From Amoebophrya sp. A120 (Eukaryota; Sar; Dinophyceae; Syndiniales; Amoebophryaceae): DNA of 64,000 nt. The stretch covers positions 2,395,407-2,459,406 of the forward strand of contig CAJINV010000012.1 in assembly GCA_905178155.1 (NCBI GenBank), written 5' to 3'. The stretch's first letter is position 1. Every line of letters starts with the position of its first letter. This document shows positions 42,189 through 53,226 of the stretch, piece by piece. The notes below the pieces were generated by a model. The model was not told the origin of the DNA and searched no databases. It saw only the letters and a program-made list of their open reading frames with translations. Position numbers and translations under genes: made by a program.

Positions 42189-42539
42189 TCATACGGGATG
42201 CATATTTATTATTGATGGCCACAGATATAGATAACGGCCAATCTTTCTAATACTGCCATAGCCAAGCTATCTTCCGTCCTGTAAGGATAAGCCGACGTTG
42301 TTGCAGCTCTTTGTCAAGCTGATGAAGCAAGGTTTTCGGTTCCTGATTCTGCAAGGGGAAAACATAAAAAAAGGGTAGGTCATTCATTGTATCTATTGAC
42401 ATACTGAGGACCACGCTGGAAGTAGCTGCGCCTGCGGCATAGAAATGCTATTTAGACGAGAACTCTCTCCGAAAAACTCCAGCCTTTACCGGCGTTTCGG
42501 CCTGTGAAAGTCCTTCGTGCTTTCGTAGCTCGACATTCA
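42189..42539. other. Intergenic spacer between tandem paralogues
   Basis: About 350 bp. No element ends and no supported ORF. Confidence 0.45.
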
Positions 42540-45500
42540 CTACGCGCTTCTCTGTGGCATGAAGCTGAGGTAATATAATAGTGTCCTTTCTCTATTGATA
42601 TCGACTCCGTTTAGATTGTCAAAACCCATGGAACCATCTTTCCAGGTACCACCTTTCGCGTCCAGGAAGACCGGGTCGGTGACGATCAGAATCGTGTGCA
42701 AGCCCGATAGCCTGGCTGCGCGCTCGTCGATAGCCTTAGCATCCGTGGTCGCGGGTACTGCCACTAGGTCCCGCAAAAACTGGAAGAATACCCCAGCGTC
42801 TTCGCCAATTCTTCCTGCAGCATGTGCCGTCCAGGGATTAGTTTCCAGCGGGCCGTAAAATTCAGCGTATGGATATTTGCCTTGGCGCCAACCCGCCAAG
42901 AACCGAATGTTGTGAAAAGGTGATGCATATAAGTTGTACCAATCTCCAAACGGGGTGCCCTTGTTGTTAACAGGGTAAGTGTCGTGACCTATTGGGCGCA
43001 GCTCCGGAGCGAAAAATATGCGCGGTATCTTCTTCTTCTTCTCTTCCGCTCGAGGACGCTTTTCGGGAAAAAGCAAGCCTGGCTCCGCGCCCTGCAGGAA
43101 AAAGTCCAGAGTTTGCAGAGAGCGAAGCATTGGCGAGCAGATGAAAACAGTCCCGGAATCGACCACGACCTGGCTCGACTCGTGGTGTTCTTTCCTTTTG
43201 CTTTGAACGTGCGCAGCGAATCTTTCCCCAGCTGCCTTCGCCTGTTGCTTTCCAAAAGGAGAGAGCGGCGCGTCTTTGGCTGGGCGAAACGGTCTTTCAT
43301 AACCCGAGCTCCAGGCCGCGTACCGTCGTTCCATAAATGTGGGCTCCTCCGATTCCGTATAATCACCAGTTCCCATTATGTAAATTTTTGGTTGTTCTTG
43401 CCCCTGCGGCCGAGATAAGCTGGCACTTTCTACTGCAGCTTCTGCTCCTGGCGAACTTGCTGCTGCTGCAGCAGATCCGTCACCGCCACCACCAACATCG
43501 GCTCCGTCGCCTCCACCTGCTGGAGAAGCTGGAGGGCTACCTCCACCTCCTTCTCCTCCAGGCACACTTGTTGAAGGACCCGCAGGCGCACTTGGACTTG
43601 CGGCTGCCAATCCTGATGGCAATTTTGAAGCTGTTTTTTGTTCTTGAAAAGTTGGCACTTTTGAAGCTTGCGGCTCTTCCGGTGGCACCTCGTCCCCGGC
43701 CGCTGGAAATAAAAAAGGATCATCACCAACACGATCAGCACGAGCTGGAGTAAGGCCGTGGCTCCCGCCGCCATCGCCATCTCCGCCTCCTCCTCCTCCC
43801 TGCCCCCCGCCATCTACGTTTATCCTTCCGCTCGGCCGCAGTGTTGCGGGATCTGCAGGAAGACCACCACCTCCTCCTCCTCCTCCAGCGACTTCTTGTG
43901 GGGGACGGGTTGCAGCTCCTCCACCCGCACGTCCACCTCCACCTCCTGCATTCGCTCCTGGTCCTGATGCAGATTCTTCTACAATAGGCGCACTGTGGGC
44001 CACGGGTGTCGCAGGAGGTCCTCGTCCACCTCCTCCGCCTGGCCCTGCACCTTGTCGACGATCAGCAGGACGAGCGCTTTCTTCGCTGCCTCCGTTTTTG
44101 TACCCGCAGCACTGGTCGTTGTCACGGTCAAAATTCTTTGAGCTGGGGGCCACTGGCTGCGTGGTTCTTGCTCCGCCCGCGCCACTGTTGGCACCATCGC
44201 CTCCATTGCCACTTCCTGCTGCTTGAGGCGGCGCCAAGGTGTCTTTTTGCAACGCCGAGTTACTTCGAATCGGCTCGTCGTCCGTGCCCGCGCGCGCGCC
44301 ATTGCTCGGCCGCTCCTGCGCATCATCATCCCCAGGGTGGCTGGCTGCTGGCGGCGCTGAGGGCAAGGTGTCTCGTTTTTGTAGTGCCGAAAAGTTTGCA
44401 GTTGCAGGATCATCATCCGCGCTCGAACGCACGGCATCTTTGGATTTTGCACCATCGTTTCCCTGGTTTTGGCTGGTGCTGGCTACTGGCGCCGCCAAGG
44501 TGCCTTGTTTTTGCAACGCCGAGTGTGCCGGATCGCCATCCGCGCCCGGACGCTCACCATATTTAGACTTCGCATCATCATTTTGGCTGCCGGCTGCTGG
44601 TGGCGCAAGGGTGTCTTGATCTTGTTTTTGCAAAGCCGAGTTTACCGGATCGTCAACATTCACGCCCCCGCGCACACCATTTTTGGACTCTGCATCACCA
44701 TAATTTCCCTGGTTTGCATTGCTGGCTGCTGGCGAAGCCACGGAGGTGTCTTTTTGTACCGAAGCAATCGGGGCCGCGGGTTCTGGGTAAAACGAAAACT
44801 CATCATCGTCAACGTCCGGTTTGCGTTTGCCGCTGTCCTGCTTTTGTAACGCCAAATTCGTGTTAGGTTCACCCGCGCCCCTCGCATCGGTTTTTGACCC
44901 GGCATCGCCTCCATGGTAACTTCTGGCCACGGGCGGTGCCATACCGTCTTGTTTTTGTAGCACCGAATTCGCAGTAGCTTCTGCATCGTCCGCGCTTGCT
45001 TGCGCACCAGTGGTCGGATCGGCGTCATCGTCTCCATGACTGCCGGCTGCAGGCGGAGCCATGGTGTCTTGCTTTTCTGGTAATGCTGGCTTCGCAGCCT
45101 CGTCCGCGCCCGCCCCAGTTTTCGACCCAGCATCATCATCTCCAAAGTTCTTCTTGTTGGCTGTGGGAGGAGCTGCCCCCTCCAAGGCTCTTTTTTGTAA
45201 CGCCGAATTTCCTGGCTCGACGTCCGCGCTCGCAGCATTTTTCGAACCGGTATCATCGTCTCCATGACTACTGGCTGCGGGCGGAGCCAAGGTCGTGTCT
45301 TCTTTTTGTAGTGCGGATTTTGCAGCATTTCTTTGGGCTTCGTCGGCGCTCGCGGCGTGCGTGGCCGTTTTCGGCATGGCATCATCATCTCCATGATCGC
45401 TGGCTGCGGGCGGAGGGGAGGAGTCTTGTTTTTCCAACGCCGCACTCGCCGGGCCATCTGCGCTCGCCTCATTTTTCGGCGTGGAATGATCATCTTCATT

Positions 45501-46192
45501 GTTCTTGCTGTCCGCTGCGGGCAGTAGAGCCAAGGCGTCATCTTCTTGCTTTTGCAGCGCCGCACTCGCCGGGCCATCCGCGCTTGCGCCATTTTTCATC
45601 GAATCGACAGCATCATCTACTCCATGAAGACTGCTAACTCCTCCCGAAGGCAAAGTCAAGGCGTCTTTTTCCAGCGCACCAAAAATCGAAGCCACGGTTT
45701 CTGGGTCAAACACCGACTGCTCGTCAAGGTCGTCGTCCACCCACTTGTCTATGCAAGACAAAAACTGTGTAAGCGTAAATCTGTGATGCAGAAAATGCAA
45801 AACAGTTACACTTGTCATGCTCGACATGCATGATCGGCTTCGGCCCGCTTCCTATGTGTTTTCCCTTCCTATCTGCGCATAAAAAGTTTTCCTGTCATGG
45901 CAGACAAACTTGTGATGCTGTTTTCCCAAAAGACTCACACTATATAAGTACAGTTTTTTTCTTGGATACTGTCGCTGCATTTTTCCACGTCCAAGCGCGA
46001 ACCGTCGCCGCCGAAGCAGCCAAGCTCGAAGCCGGCGTTGCTCTGCTTTTCTTCTACTTCGTCCGCAGTTTGTTTGTAGTTCTTCATCTTGTCCGGCTGC
46101 ACAGCCTCCACTCCCAGTCTGGTTGTGAAGAACATATCAGTGCTGGCGGGCAGTAGTAGGTGGAGGTAGGTACCACGAACAAAGGGCATCAA
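42540..46192 (-). CDS. 1142-residue protein: 35-residue repeats plus histidine-phosphatase fold lacking RHG (paralogue 2)
   Basis: Exons 46192-45969 and 45744-42540 total exactly 1143 codons. The N-terminal 75 residues contain Cys pairs (FELGCFGG, VEKCSDKW). From about residue 110 to 600 there are some 14 imperfect 30-40-residue repeats, consensus SALQKQDTLAPPAA, then GDDDAxSKNGA. A Gly-rich low-complexity linker follows (about 43.4-44.05 kb). The C-terminal 350 residues have IYIMGTGDYTESEEP (RHG replaced by GTG), SPMLRSLQTLDFFLQGAEP, FFAPELRPIGHDTYP and ILIVTDPVFLD. The fold is probably kept but catalysis lost. Role unknown; it may be a binding or surface protein. Confidence 0.75.
44130..45660 (-). 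repeat. Coding tandem repeats of about 105 bp
   Basis: In-frame units encode LQKQD(T/G)(L/M)APPAA, a Gly-Asp-Asp run and an Ala-rich end. Length varies by whole codons. This region also produces long spurious ORFs in other frames. Confidence 0.85.
45750..45968. mobile_element. Introner element, family F9
   Basis: Left TATGCAAGACAAAAACTGTG, right ACAGTTTTTTTCTTGGATA. Flanks TTGTC and CTGTC. Removal joins DVEKCSD to KWVDDDL. Confidence 0.86.
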
Positions 46193-46467
46193 AGCGAAAA
46201 TCTCATCGGAAGTAGATCTTGGAGCTTGTGCAGTAATTAAATCTACTTCGAAAAAGCAGCCTTTCTTTCGTCACGTTGGCTAATTTTTCAAGTCGAGCAT
46301 TATAATATAGCTTTTCTACGTCCACAACAACATAACCCGCCAGATGAAGCAACTACGGAGTATGCCTTGTAGTAGAGGTCACAGTTTTCTTCGAAAATAA
46401 AAGAGGTGGAACAATTCAAATTCTTCACAAGCTGTTACAGGCAGCTTTATTGCATTTATTCCAAGAA

Positions 46468-46884
46468 CTACACGAGCTGCCGTGAAGATTTTCTTGGATA
46501 GAGGTCGCGCCACTGAAATTCAGTACCGCTCCAGTAGCGGCGGAAACGAAGTTCATTTTGCGCGAAAACAAGAAGCGCCGGGCGGGGGAGGTTGGCCTGG
46601 TTCTCATGCTGGATGTCGTGGACAAACAGGATGTCTTCGTTGATGGCCCCAATAGTGATGAAATCCCGCTGCTCATCCTCATCGCGAAGAACGACGGAGG
46701 TCCCCCACGTTGTTCCTCGCTCGGCCGCGTCGGAGCAGTTTGGCCGATAGCTGAGGGGAAAGAGTTGTGTTGTTTTTGACAATTCATTTCGATTTCCTCC
46801 TTCATCTTCTTTTTCTTCCTCGCGCTCATCCGCAACGCGGCGCTCGTAGTAGATGGAGTCCAGGACGATCGTGTCTCAGTCGCA
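46468..46884 (-). CDS. Hypothetical exon with terminal stop
   Basis: Open frame reading DTIVLDSIYYERRVADEREE, then GTTWGTSVVLRDEDEQRDF and ILFVHDIQHENQANLPRPAL, ending RKSSRQLV. Composition and the regular hydrophobic pattern look like real protein. An upstream in-frame TGA near 46887 means the start must come from a spliced exon I cannot place. A competing open frame (46425-47063) looks less protein-like. Confidence 0.4.
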
Positions 46885-47303
46885 GTGGTTGACGCTTCAA
46901 AATCGATCCCCTGCTTGTGCTTCGCAATGCAGGAGGATTCTTGTACTTCGCCGAGGCGGGGGGCAAACAAGGGCTCATGTTTCGGTGGTTGATCTCGTCC
47001 TTCATCCGGGGCCGACCTAAAGTCAAGTTTTGTCAAATAAGAACCCAAATCCACAGATTTCAAGTCTACATCCGCCTAGAAGAGGATCCGAGGATCCAGC
47101 ACGAGCACCACAAACAAGATATTTATTAGTAATTATCTGCATTCAACCAATGACCTACTTGCTTCAGTGTTGACTACACATCGTGCTCTGTAAGTCATCA
47201 ATATCTCGTCGTTTTTGTTTTTTTTCATATGTGTGGAGGCCAGCATTTTGATTTTCTTGCGAAGCTCGGTGAATTCCCCAAAAAAATGCCTCAAAAGTAG
47301 AAT

Positions 47304-47570
47304 CTAAATGTACTCAGGAATGAAGGTCGCCTTCCACTTGCAGGACTGGGTCCGCAGCTCCTCGCCGGACATCTCTTCCGGATGAACCCCGGACGGGGTT
47401 CCACTTGTTGACATCATTGCTTGCGCGGACTTGGAGCGAGAAAGCTGCCGGGACCGGGTCACCTTCTCGAGCATCAACTTTTTCGCGCCGGAAGACGTTG
47501 GTCGTCGAAGTGCTTGCACCGTGGTACAGCAAGCTACTTTTGCTAGTAGTGTCTTTGTAGAAAAAAACAC
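47304..47570 (-). CDS. Possible short basic protein
   Basis: An 88-codon ORF: hydrophobic start MFFSTKTLLAKVACCTTVQA, then a basic Ser/Lys/Arg stretch, ending SCKWKATFIPEYI. Support is only codon composition; it may be a last exon or chance. Confidence 0.25.
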   Translation of the reverse strand: MFFSTKTLLAKVACCTTVQALRRPTSSGAKKLMLEKVTRSRQLSRSKSAQAMMSTSGTPSGVHPEEMSGEELRTQSCKWKATFIPEYI

Positions 47571-49264
47571 TACTTTGCTTTCGGTAGAAGTCGGTGCTGC
47601 TCGTTGGCCGTCACATGCATAGAGGGTTCCTCTTGCGACAGTTGATGGCTGAAGTTGTTGTAGTGATTCTGTATCCCTTGTTCCGTGGAGTTCTTCTAGT
47701 TAGTAGAAAACTTCTACGAAAAAGGACGAGGACACTAAGAGAAGTAATTAACACCAGGGGGCGACGTGCTCGCGTAGAAGTCCTGCAAAAGAAGTTCTTG
47801 TTGCACAGACGACGACGGTGCTGGAGTCTTGGTGGACCTGGTGCACAACGAAGTGCAGAACCAGAACAAGAAAAAAATTTTTTGCACGTAGTATTTACTG
47901 GTCGTAGGTGTAGTAGCTCGTGCTGAACACGTGCAAGACGAAACCTAACAATGTGAATACAACGTAAAAATGGTAAAAGTGGAGACGAGGGCTTCAAGAA
48001 GGTTGTGAAAGTGGGGTTGAAATTGTGATTTGAACGAGGATTGGATATCGTGTTCAATATCCTACCTGATGAAGTAGAGTTTGGGAATTTATTTTCGGTC
48101 GAAGCCAGCATCAGCTATGTAGAAAGAGGGCAACGGCTTGCTCACGACCACACGATGGCTCTATGTTTGCACGATGAAGACTTCTGGCCACGCACGAGAA
48201 AGCCGGCATCTTGTGGCTGTCTTGCGACCGAGAGAGACAAATAGTTGACGGCGTTTTTGTGGCAGTACGATTATAATATTTTCAAACAGAAACACCACGA
48301 CCACGACTTCCATCGTCCATCACAAAAATTACCGACTGCAAGTTTTTGGCTCACACCTTCATCTCGGACGAAATGATGAAATGGAAATCAGAGCTGTCAC
48401 ACAACAACCAAGCAGCTAAATAAGTAGAACCGAACGACAAATCAGCATTGCGTAGTAGTCACACCGAAGATCAAAACGATCTGCACGAAGCAGAAAACCG
48501 ATTTTTGTCTTGTTCTTCGGGACAAAACGCACGTAGGGCGAGACCGACACACAACAAGAAGGAGCTACCTAGTGCTTTCAGGTATAGTACTTGCCTATCT
48601 GCTGGTCGTCATGGAAGATTCAAGAGGGGTTGATGTGTAGGTCGAAGTTGTAGTACGTGCCTACGCGCGTCTCCAACAGCTGGTAGTGCAGTGCGAGTAT
48701 AAAAAATATGCGATGTGAAATAAACTAGCACTTCTACAGAAGTCTATTTTCTTTCATCGTCGTTAGATCAACTGCGTCGAAGAAAGCAGGACGAGCATCA
48801 CAAACAGGGAAGGGCCTATATCAGTTCTTTCGTGGAATATTAGCATTACAAACTGCTTGGACTAACAACTTCTACGTTTGTTTTACACACGACGGACTAC
48901 AAGAGACCGAGACGTCAGGACCCAACATCTTCACTCGAAATAAACGTTGATCGAAAATCGAAAAAATTCAAGGAAGTAGAATGGCCACGTGGTGCTGGGA
49001 TCCAGCGGGGAGGTGTCGTGGACCACTGCCTTCTAGCTTTTTTTGCAAATTTTCGTTGGAAAACACTATTTTTATGCGAACTCGAGTTATCCACCGTGCA
49101 TGCTGGCCTGCGACTTGTACGTATTTTTTTTTCCTGCTCGCTCCACCTGCCTCGGTCGTGTGGCACGTTGTATGTTGTCACCAAGCACCAGTTTGTTCCG
49201 CTGTACTTCCAAAACATAAAGCCTGTGTTCTTCTATTACTCGGTCATCATGATCTGGCCGCTGC
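47571..49264. other. Region without supported genes
   Basis: Several overlapping short ORFs on both strands, none with motifs or element boundaries. Confidence 0.4.
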
Positions 49265-50563
49265 TCACCCCAACCTGAAGGACCAGGAACGGTAGCGCAG
49301 GCGCCGGAAGAAAGTCTTGACCGGTCCTGCAGGTGGTGCAGAGTCCGACCTTTTGAACTCGATTATCACAGCAAAAAGCGTTAACGTTAACGGAACTTGT
49401 GATGCAGCAATGGTGCATCACAAAACATGCTAAAATTTGTAATGCACAGCATGCATAATGGGCTACATTTGTGATGCATGACTGCAAAAATCTGTCAAAA
49501 CCGTTAACGTATAACACTTTTCTTTGTGATATCGATGTCGGCGATCTTCTTCCGGTATTTCGCCAGCGCTATCCCACAGAAAAAAGCTGGCAGGTCAGAT
49601 TTGTAATGCAAAAATAAATACACAGAAAAATCTGTCATGGGCGAGGCCATAGCATGCTGTTTAGGGCATGCAGTGCAGATTTTTATTTTTTGTCTATTTA
49701 TTTTTGCATTACAAATATGCCCTGCCAGCTTTTTTCTCTGGGATAAGCGCTCTGGTATGCTACGGAAAATTGATTAACGTCACCAGCAAGACCGTTGCCG
49801 TCCTCAATTTGAGTAGTCTCACAGTTACACAAACACATCAAACGCGGACGGTAGAAGAACTACAACTACACTATTTGATGCCATGCACACAACCATGAAC
49901 ATGATCCATGCAAGAAAACATCAATAAGTTGAGGTGGCAACAATCAAGCAGAAGCAAGATCTGCAGGTGACATCAAATCGAATGAGTTACACAGCATACT
50001 CGGATATGGATTGTAAAAATGTCTGGGTATGGAAGAATGCAACTTGTCATGCTGATTTTAAATTCTAAAAAAATCTGTATTGCATGGGCAGCAAAGAGAG
50101 TCCAAGTTTTGCTACACGGAAAGAGCATTTGTCATTCGGTATAGGCATCAGGAAGCCCTCACAAAATCTGTGATGCTAGGGCATGCGTCACAGATATCAG
50201 AAGTCATGCAAAATGTGCATGACAAACCTGGAAATCTTCCAGACCCAGACATTTTTACATTTGATATCGGAATTCAGATTTGACTTCCGATTCTTCGCTT
50301 GGGACAGGGTCATCCCGACCGAGAGAATTCCACCGTATATCGTACGAAAAAACTGTTTCACTGTGAACTTGTGATGCAGAAAATGGAACGCAGAACTATT
50401 TGTCTTGCTACACCAGCAAGACATTGGATTTTCAAGCGTGTTTTCCCTTGGGAAACGTGCATGGCAAATTTTCTGTGTCATGTGTAACAAACTTGTGATG
50501 CGGTTCTTGCAAAATGCTCACAGTGAAACAGTTTTTTCGTTGGATACCGTATTTGCTCCCCAT
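49265..50563 (-). CDS. 71-residue basic protein sharing its N-terminal module with the K+ channel
   Basis: Exons 50563-50547, 50332-50267, 49751-49746 (6 nt), 49564-49532 and 49358-49265 total exactly 72 codons. The protein begins MGSKYGGILSVGMTLSQAKN, continues NSEALAKYRKKIADIEFKRS and ends in a basic/aromatic tail (TFFRRLRYRSWSFRLG). The first 45 residues match the channel N-terminus and the 52-kb gene. The tail matches only the 52-kb gene (NRLRYRYWAFRGGG). MGSKYG resembles an N-myristoylation start. Introns are four introners plus one GT-AG intron (49752-49999). Function unknown; a targeting or membrane-binding adaptor is a guess. Confidence 0.75.
49364..49531. mobile_element. Introner element, family F6
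   Basis: Left TATCACAGCAAAAAGCG then TTAACGTTAACGG; right ACACTTTTCTTTGTGATA. Direct repeat TCGAT. Removal joins KKIADI to EFKRSD. Confidence 0.93.
49570..49745. mobile_element. Introner element, family F10
   Basis: Left TATCCCACAGAAAAAAGCTG, right AGCTTTTTTCTCTGGGATA. Direct repeat AGCGC. Only copy of this family in the window. It borders a 6-nt exon. Confidence 0.92.
49752..49999 (-). other. Canonical GT-AG intron
   Basis: On the minus strand it starts GTATGCTGTG and ends GCATACCAG. Removal keeps the frame (NSE-ALAKYRKK) and matches the continuous paralogue at 52 kb. It abuts the introner insertion site at 50000-50004. Confidence 0.75.
50005..50266. mobile_element. Introner element, family F2, adjacent to a GT-AG donor
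   Basis: Left TATGGATTGTAAAAATGTC, right ATTTTTACATTTGATA. Direct repeat TCGGA. One repeat copy (50000-50004) lies between this element and the GT of the ordinary intron. Confidence 0.92.
50338..50546. mobile_element. Introner element, family F9
   Basis: Left TATCGTACGAAAAAACTGTT, right AACAGTTTTTTCGTTGGATA. Direct repeat CCGTA. Removal joins MGSKY to GGILSVGM. Confidence 0.93.
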
Positions 50564-51920
50564 AATGTTTGCTACTGCTCGCTCCTGCGCTTTGCGACCT
50601 GGAACGAAATTTAGATTTATCTACATAAACGATGAGGGACGAAACAAGAGGTTGCAAACTTACGAATTTATTATGTTGCTCTTTCGTGAAGGTCAGGATA
50701 CGATACGGTGATAATGGGACTATGAAAACAACTGCTTGATGAAGAAAATTGAACGGCATGCTAGGGGTGGGGGAATTCTACTTGAGGACTGCTCTACAGA
50801 AAAACTTTGCTTTGGACAGACCGGCACAAGGGCTTATGCCTTTATGCTTTAGTATGTAGAAATTGAGCTTCTACTTGCACTTCATCACAAAATCTTCTTT
50901 AGGGACGAAACACAAGAAGACCAGCACTACCTGAACGACTGACGGAGGGAAACAAAAGAAAAGATGCCTAAAATCGAACTTGAAGAACGATTTTCAACAC
51001 GAAAAGCTCCAGCAAATCACGATGCTTCAGTTTCGGACGAAGACGAAGTAACTGTAACTGTCGACGGAAATACGTCAACGTTTCATATCTTCAACAGATG
51101 TTGAACGGTGGCCAAAATGAATTTCTATTCAGCTTGTGAACGGAGCAGCAGGACGAGTGCCTACGTCGACACAACTTCAAACTACGGGTGACAACCAAGC
51201 AACACGAACAAGAACAGGAGACGTTTCCTGTAGTACATCGCAGTTCGACGTCCGCCCGCGAAAATTTTTCACGTGGCTGTGCTCTTAGTAGAGCTATTTC
51301 TAAGATGAATGTATGAAGAAGGTGTTGTAGTGCTATTTGATGAGTTGCGTTCTTCTGCTGGTGGGGCCCGTCCTGTCATCATAAGCAAGAGACGACCACG
51401 TATCTATGGGTATGTAGGTGTAGCAGCGCCAACAACGTCGTCGCTAAATCCTGTATGAAATTATGTATGGTGATGTAGTATTTATCGTGACTTACAACTA
51501 CTTGTTGCAAAACAAAGTCTACTTCCCTAGGTGTCTACGATGCCGCGTGGGATTGATTCGCGCGCGTCGTCGTATGAGAATGACTTCTTTCCGTTGAAGG
51601 CAAGCAGGCTGTGCTTCCTATTTTGATAATTTCCGATGTGTTTATTCTTGCATCTTCGTCAAATTTTGTGCGTCGTGCTGGGATGCAGCAAGACCAGAGG
51701 GCACTTCCTTCTCTGTAGTTATTCCTTGGCGGGCTCGTTGTGGTCGACCTCGACGCTCTCAATATCGTCAAATAGAAAATATCCGGTCAGGATAGTTTTT
51801 GTTTTATTTTTGTTTTGTTCGACCACGTAGCAGTTGTGCGCCGGAGCATGTTCTTCAAATGCTATTTTTTCCGTTCCCGTTGTCGCGTATGCATCAAATA
51901 CGCTGTGGCTATTTCAAAAT
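50564..51920. other. Intergenic region
   Basis: No supported gene. The ORF at 51535-51771 (minus) is Ser/Thr/Arg-rich with no motif. No introner ends. Confidence 0.4.
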
Positions 51921-52295
51921 TTATTGCAGTCCTCCGCCTCTAAACGCCCAATATCGATACCGCAGGCGATTCAGCAACAATCGAGCCGCCGACTTTGACC
52001 GCTCCGCTATGCTGCTAGTTTCAGAAAAGGTCGTCCCAGCTGCACCGGTAGTTGTATTTTTGCTGCCATAGAAATGAGCATAACTTTTGGAGTTGCTGCA
52101 AGGTCGTGAAAAGTAGCTATGCCCGCCGCTGTCTGCTAACTTCAGCAGCGGTCTATTGAGTTCCTCGTAGAACTCAATGTCTGCCACTTGCTTGTGGTAC
52201 TTCGCCAAAGCCTGCGCATTCATGCTGGACTTTCTGCTTTTCGCCTTGCTCCGGGTAACCCCGACAGACAAGATGCCGCCGAAGGGACGCGGCAT
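51921..52295 (-). CDS. 124-residue intronless paralogue of the 49-kb gene and channel N-terminus
   Basis: The ATG at 52293-52295 gives MPRPFGGILSVGVTRSKAKS, then MNAQALAKYHKQVADIEFYE, collinear with the channel (MASSGGILSVGVTRAQAKKM) and the 49-kb protein. A Ser/Thr-rich middle follows, then a basic/aromatic tail (LLLNRLRYRYWAFRGGG). No introner interrupts it, so it shows what the module looks like uncut. The frame is open further upstream but homology begins at this Met. Function unknown. Confidence 0.75.
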   Translation of the reverse strand: MPRPFGGILSVGVTRSKAKSRKSSMNAQALAKYHKQVADIEFYEELNRPLLKLADSGGHSYFSRPCSNSKSYAHFYGSKNTTTGAAGTTFSETSSIAERSKSAARLLLNRLRYRYWAFRGGGLQ

Positions 52296-53226
52296 GGTAG
52301 GATTTTTGATGCAAAAGCAACGAATTACAACAACTATGTTGATGATACTGTCGAGAAATTGAAATCGAATCGACAGGTCGAGTTGCCCGAACGCCTCTGG
52401 AGTAAACGAATCTAATTCGTATGTAGTGGTGAAAAGAAAAATGCGGTCGTGCTGCTGAGTACAACGAAAAAAAAGGGGGTCTTCTACCACTGGGGAATGT
52501 GGCGTTTTTGTTATTCTATCATTTTCCTGAGAGTTTTTGTACTCGTGGTTCTTGGGAGGAGAATTACAGCTCCGCCTTGCCGTCCTGTATATGCAAAATC
52601 GAAGATGACACAGGAGCAGCGAGTTCATCTTTCCAACAATTGCTGGCGATGCAATGACATCAACAAACGCATCGTCCAAAAACTACTTTTAGACAATACA
52701 CGCACGAGGAAACGACGACATTGGACGACAACGAAAAGGAAGATACGAACGGACACGGAGGCTTCTTGCAAGCAGTGGACGACGACGATGCAGCACCGAT
52801 GTGAGTTTTCATTTATCATCATGGATCCTGGTATAAACACTACTTCTTTCTTCTTGCGCTCTAGCTGTATGAAAGTAGGGCGACGAGCCACGATGTGAAA
52901 CGCTGACAAGAAGGATACGAGCTTTTTTCGTGCCTGTTCGACATCAGCACGGGCCTAACTTTCGCATGAACCGAGGCCCGCGATGAAAAAGTAGAAGAGG
53001 GTCCGACAACCTTCGTTTTTTGGTATTAAGGCGTGCAGCTTGGAAGTAGCGAAACAAGGGAAACATTAACATTCTCGGTAGCGCGCTGTCTTGTTTTAAA
53101 GGTGCAACTTCACTCCAGCAGCAGCGGACCTTCAAGTACACAAAACCTGAAGATGACAAAAAGGCAGTGCGTGATGCTGCTCCTCCCCCCACTGGGCATT
53201 TTCACGACTACATTTACAATTGTTGC
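52296..53226. other. Intergenic region
   Basis: Between the stop of the helical-repeat gene and the start of the 124-residue gene. No supported features. Confidence 0.4.

Noticed and set aside
43979-45592. Long alternative-frame ORFs opposite and alongside the repeat gene
   Set aside because: They are shadows of the coding satellite; the 1142-residue frame alone gives a conserved C-terminal fold.
47611-48111. 166-codon minus-strand ORF
   Set aside because: Arg/Ser/Thr-rich without motifs, overlaps other ORFs, and composition differs from verified exons.
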